Shown here one piece after another: positions 45,775-54,993 of a DNA stretch of 64,000 nucleotides. The stretch spans positions 1 through 64,000 of the forward strand of contig CAYGPD010000010.1 of NCBI GenBank assembly GCA_964351655.1. Reading direction: 5' to 3'. The notes under the pieces were generated by a model. The model was given only the letters and a program-made list of their open reading frames with translations, searched no databases and had not been told where the DNA came from. Within the stretch, counting starts at the first letter, position 1. Each line of letters opens with the position of its first letter. Position numbers and translations under genes: made by a program. This DNA comes from Hirschia sp964351655 (GTDB taxonomy: Bacteria; Pseudomonadota; Alphaproteobacteria; Caulobacterales; Hyphomonadaceae).

Positions 45775-47000
45775 AACTTCGTGTTGCCTTGCAGTCAGCT
45801 TTGGAAGCGCTTGCCGCCAACCCGTTGAGGAGTTTCCTCACAATGTTCGGAATTATGGTTGGAGTAGCGTCCGTTATGGCGATGATGGCCATTAGCGAAG
45901 GCGCGGCTAGGCAAGTTGATGCGCAAATTTCATCTTTGGGTGCAAATAACTTAACGATTCGGCCAGGTTCTTCTATCAGAGGTGGCCGTTCCTCCGGTAC
46001 TGGTGGGCGTACTCCTTTCAGTGAACACGAAGTTGAAGAGCTACAGTTAGAGCCCTATGCTCTTGCTGTTTCCGCAAGAAACAACGGAAGTGTTACAGTC
46101 GTTGCAGGAGAGATGAACTGGATAACGAGCTTAGAAGGTGTAAATACTGATTATTTCATATCACAGTCCCTCAACACAGTTGAAGGGCGCCTTTTTGACG
46201 AACGAGAACAAAGTTCTGGAGCTGCGTACGCAGTAATCGGCAGTACGATTGTAGAAAACCTATTTGAAGGCACAAACCCGATTGGGCAACGGATCCGTGT
46301 AAATAATGTTCCATTAGAAGTTATTGGCGTTTTGGAAAGTAAAGGCCAATCGAATTTTGGGAGTGATCGTGACGACGTTATCCTGACGCCAATCACAACT
46401 GCCCGCAACAGAATATTAGGCTCTCACCCAACCGTAGCTAAAAATGTAAGTTCTATAGAAGTTTCTGTCCGTGAAGGATACGACATGACAGAAGTTCAAG
46501 AATTAATAGAAGAAAAATTAAGAGAAATACGAAATATACGTCCAGGAGCTGAAGATGACTTCAGCGTATTTAACATTGCAGATTTTATTCGGGCTCGATC
46601 CAGTACTCAAGCGACCTTCGGTGTTCTGCTGGCATTCACAGCGGCGGTCTCCCTCATTGTGGGAGGTGTCGGCGTAATGAACATCATGCTTGTTTCTGTT
46701 ACTGAGCGAACAAGAGAAATTGGGTTGCGTATGGCCATTGGCGCACGAAAAGTTGATATACTTGGGCAGTTTCTTATTGAAGCAATTACGCTATGCCTAA
46801 TTGGTGGCTTGATTGGATCCGGATTAGGCGTTGGCGCTGCTGAGCTAGCAGCTAATCTGGGTGACTTTCCAGTTAATATTTCTTTTCCGATTGCGCTCAT
46901 AGCAATTGGTGCATCCGTTCTAATTGGCCTTTTCTTTGGCTTCTTCCCTGCTCGGCGCGCTGCGCAACTAAACCCAATTGAGGCCTTAAGGCATGACTAA
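45771..47000 (+). CDS. MacB-type ABC transporter permease
   Basis: A 409-residue permease with the MacB topology: one N-terminal helix (about 20-45, SFLTMFGIMVGVASVMAMMAI), a large periplasmic domain (about 50-280), then three helices (about 285-400) with GGVGVMNIMLVSVTERTREIGLR and GFFPARRAAQLNPIEALRHD. This FtsX-like C-terminal pattern is characteristic. A Gly/Ser/Arg-rich stretch (SIRGGRSSGTGGR) lies early in the periplasmic domain. It overlaps the ATPase gene by four bases and the TolC gene by eight. Confidence 0.93.
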   Translation: MKLRVALQSALEALAANPLRSFLTMFGIMVGVASVMAMMAISEGAARQVDAQISSLGANNLTIRPGSSIRGGRSSGTGGRTPFSEHEVEELQLEPYALAVSARNNGSVTVVAGEMNWITSLEGVNTDYFISQSLNTVEGRLFDEREQSSGAAYAVIGSTIVENLFEGTNPIGQRIRVNNVPLEVIGVLESKGQSNFGSDRDDVILTPITTARNRILGSHPTVAKNVSSIEVSVREGYDMTEVQELIEEKLREIRNIRPGAEDDFSVFNIADFIRARSSTQATFGVLLAFTAAVSLIVGGVGVMNIMLVSVTERTREIGLRMAIGARKVDILGQFLIEAITLCLIGGLIGSGLGVGAAELAANLGDFPVNISFPIALIAIGASVLIGLFFGFFPARRAAQLNPIEALRHD

Positions 47001-48402
47001 CATTTCAACGAAAGCACTTATCAGCGCATCAATTATTGTTTTATCTGGATGCGCTACTGGGGCAAATATAACTCTTTCGACTGAGCAACTGCAAAATGAA
47101 ATGAGCCTTCTCAATGCACCCAAAAATTGGGCTTTTGGCTCGCAATTAGATACTCAAATTGCAGAAAATTGGTCTGCAATTATAGATGACCAAGAGCTAA
47201 ATGAATTGATCAGTGAAGCACTGAGAAATAATCCATCTTTAAAAGTTAGTGCAGAGAATGTTATCCGATCACAAATTCTATTGAATCAATCCGGGGCTGC
47301 AAGACTACCAACGCTATCCTCTACTCTTTCGACGAGTGGCCGCTCAGTTCTTGATTACATTGATATAGGTGAATCATACTCTGCAAGCTTAAACGCAAGT
47401 TGGGAAATAGATTTGTGGGGTCAGATCCGCTCAAACGTTATGAGTGCTGAATATGATCTTGAGGGTGCAAAGTCTGTATACAATAGTGCCAAACAATCCC
47501 TCACTGCAGACGTTATCCGCGCATATACAAACCTTGTTGAAGCCAAGAGCCGCAGAGACCTCTCCAGCGCTACACTAGATGCTCTGGTAGAAACACTTCG
47601 TATCGTTGACGTAAGATTTGAGTTTGGAAATGCAAACCATAGAGAGCAAGTCTTGGCGCAATCTGATGTAGCAAGCGCGCAAGACAATTTAGCAGTAGCT
47701 GAGGCAAATGTCCGTTCAGCTGTTCGGTCTTTAGAGGTATTATTAGGGCGATACCCAGACGCCACACTTACTATATCCGATAAATTTCCAACGGTAGCCA
47801 CGACTATAGCAGCAGGACAACCTGCGGATCTACTGCGTAGACGACCTGACGTGCTTAGTGCCGAATACAATGTGCGCGCAGCATTTGCAGATCAGGCAGC
47901 TACAATCGCAAGCAAATGGCCTTCTCTACGCTTAAGCAGCGATCTGGCCTCTTCAGTCGACAATATCGGTGACTTACTTGATCCTGCAGACCTCGCATTG
48001 TCATTAGGTGCCCGTCTTGCTGACACATTATTTGACGGCGGTTTAACCAAAGCTCGAATAGAAGCAGCAGAATCTGTTAGTCGCCAATCAATTCGTTCTT
48101 ATGGTCAAATTGTGCTTGATGCCTACGCAGACGTTGAATACGCACTCGACACAATTAAACTACTAGATGAGCGCTATGAGTATGTTCTAAAAGCCGCTGA
48201 AGCTTCACGGGAAACACTACGTCTCGCTGAAATACAGTATAAAGCTGGTGATTTTGAACTTCTCGACGTTTTAACGTTCCGCCAGCGTAGTTTTCAATCT
48301 GATCAGGCTTTGCTTTCTGTAAAACGTCAACTCATCGATGCTCGCATTGCGTTGTATCTTGCTCTTGGTGGAGGGGCATTCGTCGACGCAGAAGCTGAGT
48401 AA
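46993..48402 (+). CDS. NodT-family outer membrane efflux lipoprotein (TolC-type)
   Basis: A 469-residue outer-membrane channel with a lipobox (IVLSGC). It contains two TolC repeats. LNASWEIDLWGQIRSNV and PADLLRRRPDVLSAEYNVRAAFADQAATIASKWPSL (read in parts) are typical of the NodT/OprM group. It ends the adaptor-ATPase-permease-channel operon, so all four parts of a tripartite exporter are made together. No clear terminator follows. Confidence 0.92.
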   Translation: MTNISTKALISASIIVLSGCATGANITLSTEQLQNEMSLLNAPKNWAFGSQLDTQIAENWSAIIDDQELNELISEALRNNPSLKVSAENVIRSQILLNQSGAARLPTLSSTLSTSGRSVLDYIDIGESYSASLNASWEIDLWGQIRSNVMSAEYDLEGAKSVYNSAKQSLTADVIRAYTNLVEAKSRRDLSSATLDALVETLRIVDVRFEFGNANHREQVLAQSDVASAQDNLAVAEANVRSAVRSLEVLLGRYPDATLTISDKFPTVATTIAAGQPADLLRRRPDVLSAEYNVRAAFADQAATIASKWPSLRLSSDLASSVDNIGDLLDPADLALSLGARLADTLFDGGLTKARIEAAESVSRQSIRSYGQIVLDAYADVEYALDTIKLLDERYEYVLKAAEASRETLRLAEIQYKAGDFELLDVLTFRQRSFQSDQALLSVKRQLIDARIALYLALGGGAFVDAEAE

Positions 48403-48561
48403 GGCCCATCAAGCATCTCATCGAATTTATTTGAACAGCTCGTGAAACATTCAATACCTGAAGTATGAATCGAAACACTTTTTCGGAAGTGACTCGGTTG
48501 CTTCAACACGAAACACCTGTAAACAAAAAATGCAATATTTCCAATAAGTCAAACAACGTGA

Positions 48562-48636
48562 TGGTGCCCGAGGGCGGAATCGAACCACCGACACGAGGAT
48601 TTTCAATCCTCTGCTCTACCCCTGAGCTACTCGGGC
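48562..48636 (-). tRNA. tRNA-Phe (anticodon GAA)
   Basis: On the minus strand a full 75-base cloverleaf can be drawn. The acceptor stem GCCCGAG pairs with CTCGGGC. The D arm is GCTC...GAGC. The anticodon stem GAGGA/TCCTC has loop TTGAAAA and so anticodon GAA. The T arm is GGTGG TTCGATT CCGCC, with discriminator A and an encoded CCA. It lies downstream of yacG on the same strand. The rest of the gap 48403-48708 shows no gene. Confidence 0.97.
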
Positions 48637-48708
48637 ACGAGCACCAACAACGTTGTTGAAGCGCGATGTATAATCAAGTGATTTCAGTATGTCTACGGTA
48701 AATTTCAA

Positions 48709-48900
48709 TTATCTTTCATCATCCTGTGGAGATCTATAAGAAGGAGCATCTTCAGCATCATATAGATCAGGCCCAGGAATGACATAGCTGCCTTTCATCC
48801 ATCGGTTCAAATCCACATCAGCGCATCGTTTGGAACAAAAAGGATCAAACTTAGTAGATGCTAACTTATCAGTGCAGTTAGGGCATTTTTTCGAAGTCAC
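48709..48900 (-). CDS. yacG: DNA gyrase inhibitor YacG (zinc protein)
   Basis: A 63-residue zinc-finger protein. Cys6, Cys9, Cys22 and Cys26 form the CPNC...FCSKRC zinc site. The following DVDLNRWMKGSYVIPG is the family core. E. coli YacG binds GyrB and blocks DNA binding. It starts with GTG overlapping the stop of the RNase gene by one base (TAGTG), so translation is coupled. The tail is acidic. Confidence 0.93.
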   Translation of the reverse strand: MTSKKCPNCTDKLASTKFDPFCSKRCADVDLNRWMKGSYVIPGPDLYDAEDAPSYRSPQDDER

Positions 48901-49979
48901 TAATTCTTTCCTATCTTGTATTCAGTCGTTTGGATTGAAGTATCTTGCTCAAATTCAAACCTATGTCCGATTCTGTTCACTAAAGGAATTTTCCATTCTA
49001 TATACTTACCCGCAAGCCATGAGTGAGTTTCAGGAGACACTGACACTTTGAATTTGGCACCTCTATCGCTCAATGCCTCTCGTTCTAACGCTTCTATAGC
49101 TTTGAGGGCTGCATATTCGGCTGTCGTCTGCAAAGAATGCAGATATGACACCGGCGAGCAACGACGCGCAATACTCAACTCCAACACACCAAAAGGAGAC
49201 ATTTTAGCAAACTGAGTTTTGCGCCTTAAAAGGGCTGCCAAATTTTTCTCAAGCTCTTTTGCAATATACTCATTCTGCTGGAAAGTTTTCATCTTCAAAA
49301 AGTCTATCGCGACTATACCACCAAGGGACGATAGAGAAAGCTGATAAGCTAATTCTTCTGCCGCCAACTTATTGGTATCTAAAGCAAATCGTGATCGGTC
49401 ACCGCTATTTATTCTTCCTCCCGCGTCGATGTCCACGGCGATTAGCGCACGAGTAGGCTCAACAAATATACGTCCCCCTCCCTGCAGAGGAAAATGGCGT
49501 TCTAAGGCTCGCTCAAGCGCTACCTCTGCAACGTCCCAAGCATGTATGTCATTTACCGTCTCTATAACCGCAACACCATCGTAGAAAGTAGAATCATCAG
49601 CTTTTTGCAACAGACCTATATCTCGAGCTTGGTTTTCCTTAAAAGTGCTGTTTTCCAGAACTGCTACAGCAGATTTGTCATTCCATGCTTCACTTTTGAT
49701 ACGGATATCAACTTTAGAGCCATCAGATGGAATAACTTTTCTAGTCTGTAAAAACACGTGATCATTCAGACCTATATCTACAATACAGCCACCTAATCCA
49801 GGGTCTTTTGTAATTACACGTCCGCGCCAGATTTCACCTAGTAGTGGGCGCTTTCCACGCAGGCTCCATGGATCATACAGCAAACGAAAAGCACGCCCGT
49901 TAGAATCCACTAAGACGCGACAACACACCCCAATGCGATCACTTACATATTCGGTTGCTTGAATAGGTGGAATAGACAT
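48900..49979 (-). CDS. Short RNase E/G-family ribonuclease
   Basis: A 359-residue endoribonuclease of the RNase E/G family. An S1-like part near the N-terminus (about 45-115, GEIWRGRVITKDPGLGGCIVDIGL) is followed by the RNase-H-like and DNase-I-like catalytic parts. The two catalytic Asp lie in RALIAVDIDAGGR and GGIVAIDFLKMK. It lacks the CPxCxGxG zinc-link motif and C-terminal domain of full-length RNase G (about 490) and RNase E. Short versions beside maf and yacG are normal in alphaproteobacteria. The number of residues between the catalytic Asp is as expected. Confidence 0.88.
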   Translation of the reverse strand: MSIPPIQATEYVSDRIGVCCRVLVDSNGRAFRLLYDPWSLRGKRPLLGEIWRGRVITKDPGLGGCIVDIGLNDHVFLQTRKVIPSDGSKVDIRIKSEAWNDKSAVAVLENSTFKENQARDIGLLQKADDSTFYDGVAVIETVNDIHAWDVAEVALERALERHFPLQGGGRIFVEPTRALIAVDIDAGGRINSGDRSRFALDTNKLAAEELAYQLSLSSLGGIVAIDFLKMKTFQQNEYIAKELEKNLAALLRRKTQFAKMSPFGVLELSIARRCSPVSYLHSLQTTAEYAALKAIEALEREALSDRGAKFKVSVSPETHSWLAGKYIEWKIPLVNRIGHRFEFEQDTSIQTTEYKIGKN

Positions 49980-49992
49980 TTTCTACATCTTT

Positions 49993-50616
49993 TCAGATTG
50001 TTGGAGCGAAATACCCAAGCCCTTGTAGCATATTGCGCACTTCATAGAGCGGCAAACCAACAATTGATGTATATGATCCAGAGATATGGGTAACATACGC
50101 CCCAGCAAGCCCCTGAATAGCGTATCCACCAGCAATACCGCGCCATTCTTCACTGCGTATGTATGTTTCGCATTCTACTTGCGTTAAACGCTTAAATGTC
50201 ACGCGTGTTTCTATTGTGCTAGTGGACTGCTTGCCATCTGGTACTATCACGCTCACCCCAGTGAATACGCGATGCGACCTACCTGATAGTAGCTTTAGAC
50301 ATGCATGCGCCTCGTCTTCTGTTTCTGTCTTTGGAAGTATACGCCGACCAACTCCAACAACGGTGTCAGCCGCAAGCACAAAAGCTTTGCTTTGTAAAAG
50401 AGACGCAACAGCAAGACATTTTTGCGCTGCCAGCCTCGAAGCCAACGGACGAGGTTGTTCGTTTAGTAATGGGGTTTCATCTAAATCAGCCGGCTGAATG
50501 GCATCAGGTGTGATGCCTATTTGCGCTAACAAATCTAGCCGCCGCGGGCTTGCGCTTGCAAGCACAAGCCTATGCGGCAGTTTTGTCGATTCAATATCAG
50601 ACGTAATTTTCGTCAC
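49993..50616 (-). CDS. maf: Maf-family nucleotide pyrophosphatase
   Basis: A 207-residue enzyme that hydrolyses non-canonical or normal nucleoside triphosphates to monophosphates. The N-terminal LVLASASPRRLDLLAQIGI and the AADTVVG motif with its catalytic Asp are diagnostic, and FKRLTQ and the C-terminal GLPLYEV follow. It lies between infA (7 bases away) and the RNase gene (13 bases away), a conserved alphaproteobacterial order. Confidence 0.94.
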   Translation of the reverse strand: MTKITSDIESTKLPHRLVLASASPRRLDLLAQIGITPDAIQPADLDETPLLNEQPRPLASRLAAQKCLAVASLLQSKAFVLAADTVVGVGRRILPKTETEDEAHACLKLLSGRSHRVFTGVSVIVPDGKQSTSTIETRVTFKRLTQVECETYIRSEEWRGIAGGYAIQGLAGAYVTHISGSYTSIVGLPLYEVRNMLQGLGYFAPTI

Positions 50617-50623
50617 TGATTTA

Positions 50624-50842
50624 TTATTTGAAACGATAAGTAATACGACCTTTAGTCAGGTCATAAGGTGTCATTTCAACAAGCACTTTATCGCCAGTTA
50701 AAACACGGATACGATTCTTACGCATCTTGCCCGCTGTATGAGCAATGATTTCGTGATCATTTTCCAATTTAACGCGGAACGTCGCATTAGGTAGCAACTC
50801 CACAATTGTGCCGGAAAATTCTAATAGTTCTTCTTTCGCCAT
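50624..50842 (-). CDS. infA: Translation initiation factor IF-1
   Basis: A 72-residue OB-fold protein almost identical to IF-1 consensus: FSGTIVELLPNATFRVKLEN, HTAGKMRKNRIRVLTGDKV and YDLTKGRITYR. It binds the 30S A site during initiation. It stands between the phosphatase and maf genes, as in many alphaproteobacteria. Confidence 0.98.
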   Translation of the reverse strand: MAKEELLEFSGTIVELLPNATFRVKLENDHEIIAHTAGKMRKNRIRVLTGDKVLVEMTPYDLTKGRITYRFK

Positions 50843-50905
50843 TCAGTCCTCGTTCGACCTGCGAACTTTAAGATATTCGCAATAATACATATAAGGGTCT
50901 TATAA

Positions 50906-51352
50906 TCAGATCTGAACCCATTTTGCGAATCTATCTTTGATTTTCGCGTCGAGTTGATCCCTGACTTCACGATATGCACCCATTTTAGTGTCTCGCGAAC
51001 CCTTTGTTGATGTAGCGTCGTATGTCGGCCAGAACTCAATGTCCACTGATTCCGTACGATATTGTTCAGTTACGAACTGATGTGCCTCTTCAGTAAGGGC
51101 GATTACAAGGTCAAAACTACCATCATTAAGATCATTCCAAGAACAAGGAATATGACCTCCAAGATCTAAATCTTTCTCAAGCATAGCGGCATTTGCAAAA
51201 ACATCTGCCTCTCCTCCTTCATGCACACCCGCAGACCGAATGAATAGTTTTGATCCCGTTTTACTTTTTAGTAAAAGCTCTGCCATGGGCGATCGCACAA
51301 CATTGTAGCTACAAACGAATAATACAGATTGAATGTCTGCATCAGGCAACAT
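50906..51352 (-). CDS. Low-molecular-weight protein-tyrosine-phosphatase-like / ArsC-type enzyme
   Basis: A 148-residue protein. I chose the ATG at 51352, which overlaps the stop of the UPF0262 gene by one base (TAATG); the frame extends to 51385 inside that gene. The P-loop VLFVCSYNVVRSPMAELLL carries the CX5R(S) catalytic motif, and a DLVIALTEEA stretch follows. Family members dephosphorylate tyrosine or reduce arsenate. The general-acid Asp expected near the C-terminus is probably in WPTYDATS. Its place between hisD-UPF0262 and infA is conserved but unexplained. Confidence 0.88.
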   Translation of the reverse strand: MLPDADIQSVLFVCSYNVVRSPMAELLLKSKTGSKLFIRSAGVHEGGEADVFANAAMLEKDLDLGGHIPCSWNDLNDGSFDLVIALTEEAHQFVTEQYRTESVDIEFWPTYDATSTKGSRDTKMGAYREVRDQLDAKIKDRFAKWVQI

Positions 51353-51834
51353 TAAACAGGTCCGCCTTTTTGATGAAGTGCACATATTAAAGTAAATAAG
51401 CGACGGGATGTATCAAAGTCTAACGTTACTTTTCCGGCTAACCTTTGAGAGAGAAGATCAGAACCTTCGTTGTGAAGGCTACGCCGCCCCATATCAATTG
51501 CTTCAATTCTCAGAGGAGACGACGAACGGATAGCATCATGGTAGCTCTGGCAAATCTGAAAATAGTCCTTAATGATGCGCTTAAATGGCATCAATGACAT
51601 TATGAACTTCATTTCTTCAGCGCTAGGGTTTCGAATAGCAAAGACTAATTTTTGATCCATAAGAGACAGTGTCACATCGTAGGGGCCAGAAGGCTCGACA
51701 CCTTCAACCTTGAAATAATTGTTCTCTATCAAATCAAAAATCGCCACCCGCCGCTCATGCTCCGCATCAGGGCCAGCTGCTGATAATGTTTCATCATCTA
51801 GATGAATCGACGCTATTTTATTCTTCTCATCCAT
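51352..51834 (-). CDS. UPF0262 family protein
   Basis: A 160-residue protein recognisable as UPF0262 by its context (after hisD, before the phosphatase) and by IASIHLDDETL, ERRVAIFDLIENNYF and MPFKRIIKDYFQICQSYHDAIRSS. The family is almost limited to alphaproteobacteria and has no known function. No signal peptide or membrane segment is visible. It is coupled to the following phosphatase gene. Confidence 0.9.
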   Translation of the reverse strand: MDEKNKIASIHLDDETLSAAGPDAEHERRVAIFDLIENNYFKVEGVEPSGPYDVTLSLMDQKLVFAIRNPSAEEMKFIMSLMPFKRIIKDYFQICQSYHDAIRSSSPLRIEAIDMGRRSLHNEGSDLLSQRLAGKVTLDFDTSRRLFTLICALHQKGGPV

Positions 51835-51845
51835 GATCCCGCTCG

Positions 51846-53138
51846 CTAGCTGTTTTTGCGAATGGACACTGATTTTGCGTGTGCCGGCAATCCTTCAGCG
51901 ATTGCTAAAGTTTCTGCAGCTTCTGCTAAAGCTTTAAAAGCATCAACACTTATCCGCTGAATAGATGTTCTTTTCATGAAATCTAATGCAGAAAGCCCCG
52001 ATGAAAAGCGGGCAGCACCTGAAGTGGGCAATACGTGATTTGACCCTGTTACATAATCACCTAACGCTTCAGGCGCGTGACGCCCCACAAAAATAGCTCC
52101 TGCATGCTTCACCGAATCAACTAGTGCTTCTGGGTACTCAACCGCAAACTCAACGTGCTCTGGTGCAATGATGTCAACAAGATCAGCCGCCTTGTCCATT
52201 GACGCAATTACAACTGCGCCATGATTGGCCCAAGACGTCGTAGCTGTTTGCTGTGTCTTCAATTCAGCGAGTTGAGTTTGTACTGCGCCTTCAACACGCG
52301 AGGCAAAATCTTCATCATCCGTAATCAAAATAGATTGAGCCGCAGGGTCATGTTCACATTGTGAAAGTAAGTCCGCTGCAATCCAAGACGGATCATTCAA
52401 ATTATCAGCGACAACTGTAATTTCAGACGGTCCAGCGATAGTATCAATACCTACATCACCAAACACGATCCGCTTTGCCGCTGCAACAAATGCATTTCCT
52501 GGCCCAACAATTTTATCAACAGGCAATAATGGCCCTGCTCCATAAGCCAAAGCTGCAACAGCTTGAGCACCGCCAATCGGATAATATTCACTTATTCCAA
52601 CGGTAAGCGCAGCATATGCCACCGCTGGATTCAGCACACCATCCGGTGCTGGCGCAACCATAACCATACGCTTCACACCAGCAACTTTAGCTGGAATTGC
52701 ATTCATCAGCACTGAACTTGGATAGCTTGCGCGACCGCCCGGTACATATAACCCAACCGCGTCTATAGCACCCCATCGCCATGCCATATCAGCACCCGCA
52801 TCATCTACAAAACGATGATCGGGAGGGATTTGTTTTGCGTGATATGTCTCGATTCGTTTCGCTGCAAATTCAATTGCACGCTTCACATTCTCTGGACATA
52901 GTTTGGCGAGCTCTGATAGATTAACTGCCTGAGAGGTCAATGTCTCTTCATCTAGTTTTAGTCGATCAAACTTCGCTGTATATTCTACTAGAGCTTCAGC
53001 GCCACGCGTTTTTACATCGTCAACTATATCCTGAGCAACGGAAACATCCATAGCACCACCGCCGCGCGGCTCTTTCATGAAAGATTTAAAGGATTCAAAA
53101 TCATCCGGTGATTGAATTAAATTAAATCGGCGGGCCAT
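51846..53138 (-). CDS. hisD: Histidinol dehydrogenase
   Basis: A 430-residue zinc enzyme catalysing the last two steps of histidine synthesis (histidinol to histidine, NAD-linked). YVPGGRASYPSSVLMNAIPAKVAGV, VDKIVGPGNAFVAAAKR, the QCEHDP zinc-region and APEHVEFAVEYPEAL with catalytic His are all present, and GSNHVLPTSGAARFSSGLS is the C-terminal hallmark. Length is typical. It overlaps the DUF2948 gene stop by one base and is 11 bases before the UPF0262 gene. Confidence 0.97.
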   Translation of the reverse strand: MARRFNLIQSPDDFESFKSFMKEPRGGGAMDVSVAQDIVDDVKTRGAEALVEYTAKFDRLKLDEETLTSQAVNLSELAKLCPENVKRAIEFAAKRIETYHAKQIPPDHRFVDDAGADMAWRWGAIDAVGLYVPGGRASYPSSVLMNAIPAKVAGVKRMVMVAPAPDGVLNPAVAYAALTVGISEYYPIGGAQAVAALAYGAGPLLPVDKIVGPGNAFVAAAKRIVFGDVGIDTIAGPSEITVVADNLNDPSWIAADLLSQCEHDPAAQSILITDDEDFASRVEGAVQTQLAELKTQQTATTSWANHGAVVIASMDKAADLVDIIAPEHVEFAVEYPEALVDSVKHAGAIFVGRHAPEALGDYVTGSNHVLPTSGAARFSSGLSALDFMKRTSIQRISVDAFKALAEAAETLAIAEGLPAHAKSVSIRKNS

Positions 53139-53599
53139 TATCGAAATACTTTCTTCAAATCAATCTTGTGTCTTGGTTTCTTCGTTGTGGGCCAAGAGGT
53201 ATCCGTATCTATCATAGATAAGTCGATGCATTCGACTTCCAATTCAATCTCACCATCATTAGAAAACTGAAGTTTGATTTTCCCAGCGGGTTCCATTTCA
53301 TCTGCATGAAATGCAATAGCCAGTAAAGACACAACTTCTTCAGACGTTGGTGCAGGCAAATTGCGAACTCTGGCGCTCAAAACACTATCAATCGCAAGCA
53401 ATGAATGCGTACGGAAATAAGGCTTCTTTTTTACCCCTTTTTCCCAGTTGAAACGGTTCATTTCAACGGTAAACCGACGATGCTTCTTATCAAAGATCAA
53501 CTTGTTCATCTTCGCCAGACCATCTTGGGTCATTGAAGATATAATCTGTAGACCTTCAGCATCCTCAGCAAACAACCGCAAAGGCGATGGTTTTTCCAT
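53138..53599 (-). CDS. DUF2948 family protein
   Basis: A 153-residue cytoplasmic protein counted from ATG 53599 (MEKPSPLRLFAEDAEGL); an ATG at 53626 would add nine residues, and neither has a strong ribosome site. The sequences LRLFAEDAEGLQIISSMTQDG, RRFTVEMNRFNWE and ALLAIDSVLSARV-like segments fit DUF2948, a small alphaproteobacterial family of unknown function, always found between murA and hisD. The stop overlaps the hisD start (TAATG). Confidence 0.88.
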   Translation of the reverse strand: MEKPSPLRLFAEDAEGLQIISSMTQDGLAKMNKLIFDKKHRRFTVEMNRFNWEKGVKKKPYFRTHSLLAIDSVLSARVRNLPAPTSEEVVSLLAIAFHADEMEPAGKIKLQFSNDGEIELEVECIDLSMIDTDTSWPTTKKPRHKIDLKKVFR

Positions 53600-53673
53600 T
53601 TTTATATTCCGTTTCAAGTCAGGCATTAAAAACGTATTCGTTTTTAAATATGGCGCTTATACCGGATAAACAA

Positions 53674-54939
53674 CTATTCAGATGCGCGATGAATAGTTGC
53701 ACCACAAGCACTTAGCTTCTCTTCAAGGCGCTCAAACCCCCTATCAAGATGGTATACGCGGCTAACTGTCGTTTCACCATCGGCGACGAGTCCAGCAATC
53801 ACAAGCGATACTGACGCACGTAAATCAGTCGCCATAACTTGAGCGGCTTTTAGCTGTTCCACTCCGGTGACAATTGCTTCATTTCCACGAATTTGAATTT
53901 TCGCACCAAGACGAGACAATTCAGGCACGTGCATAAAACGATTCTCAAAGATATTTTCGCGAATGGTTGATACGCCGTCAGCTATCGACATCAATGCCAT
54001 AAACTGAGCTTGAAGGTCTGTTGGGAAACCTGGGTGTGGTTTGGTATCAACATCAACTGATTTTAAACGCCCTTCTCCTCGTAAAATACGCAATCCATTT
54101 TCTTCAATTTTAGTTGAAACACCTGCTTTTTCAAGGTGTTCTATCATTGCAACAAGTCCTTCAACAGGGGCATCTTTTAGCAAGACATTTCCGCCAGTTG
54201 CTGCGACAGCCATCGCGTATGTTCCAGCTTCAATACGGTCGGCCATAACAGTGTGCTTATGACCGTGAAGCTTTTCAACGCCTTCGATTGTTATTGTGCT
54301 TGTTCCAGCGCCTGACACGTTAGCACCCATAGCATTCAAACAATCTGCTAAATCTTGAATCTCAGGCTCACAGGCCGCATTCTTAATGCGTGTTGTACCT
54401 TTGGCCAAAGTTGCTGCCAACATAGTGTGCTCAGTGGCACCAACAGACGGGAAAGGAAATTCGATATCCGCGCCTTTCAGTCCGCGAATTGCAGCTGCTT
54501 TCACATAGCCTTCTTCAATTACAAGATCTGCGCCCATTGCTTCAAAAGCTTGCAAATGTAGATCAACAGGGCGCGCACCAATCGCACACCCCCCAGGTAG
54601 AGACACAGTTGCATGACCTTCTCGCGCTAATAGAGGACCAAGAACATTAAAACTCGCCCGCATCTTACGCACTTGTTCATATGGAGCGATCGTTGTCTTT
54701 AACGACGCCGCATTCAAATGGCAGGTGCTCTCACCCTTTGGCCAATATACTTCAACCCCCAAAGAGGCCAGCAACTCTGATAAGAAGCGGGTATCTGCAA
54801 GGTTTGGCATACGAGACAAAACCAATGGCTCATCTGTCAACAGACAGGCAACCATAAGCTTCAACGCAGAGTTTTTGGCACCTGAGATGACTATCTCACC
54901 TTCAAGGGGGCCGTTTCCAGTAATTACAAGTTTGTCCAT
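53674..54939 (-). CDS. murA: UDP-N-acetylglucosamine 1-carboxyvinyltransferase
   Basis: A 421-residue enzyme that transfers enolpyruvate to UDP-GlcNAc, the first committed step of peptidoglycan synthesis. I chose the ATG at 54939 (MDKLVITGNG); the longer frame opens with TTG at 54972. The catalytic Cys is in LPGGCAIGARPVDLHLQAFE, so the enzyme should be fosfomycin-sensitive. The N-terminal GEIVISGAKNSALKLM with its Lys and the C-terminal RASVSLVIAGLVADGET, HLDRGFERLEEKL are typical. A 55-codon conserved small gene precedes it. Confidence 0.97.
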   Translation of the reverse strand: MDKLVITGNGPLEGEIVISGAKNSALKLMVACLLTDEPLVLSRMPNLADTRFLSELLASLGVEVYWPKGESTCHLNAASLKTTIAPYEQVRKMRASFNVLGPLLAREGHATVSLPGGCAIGARPVDLHLQAFEAMGADLVIEEGYVKAAAIRGLKGADIEFPFPSVGATEHTMLAATLAKGTTRIKNAACEPEIQDLADCLNAMGANVSGAGTSTITIEGVEKLHGHKHTVMADRIEAGTYAMAVAATGGNVLLKDAPVEGLVAMIEHLEKAGVSTKIEENGLRILRGEGRLKSVDVDTKPHPGFPTDLQAQFMALMSIADGVSTIRENIFENRFMHVPELSRLGAKIQIRGNEAIVTGVEQLKAAQVMATDLRASVSLVIAGLVADGETTVSRVYHLDRGFERLEEKLSACGATIHRASE

Positions 54940-54993
54940 AGTTGGGGACGTAAGCCTAAGTTCAAGGCGCAAACAAGGCGCAGTTATGGTTAT

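Noticed and set aside
48562..48636. tRNA-Phe as an integration site for a mobile element
   Set aside because: No integrase, no duplicated tRNA end and no direct repeats were seen on either side; the neighbours are conserved housekeeping genes.
48465..48659. 64-codon plus-strand frame
   Set aside because: It runs through the minus-strand tRNA-Phe gene and has no ribosome site.
54940..54972. TTG start giving a longer MurA
   Set aside because: The family N-terminus begins at MDKLVITG (54939), and the added residues have no family match.
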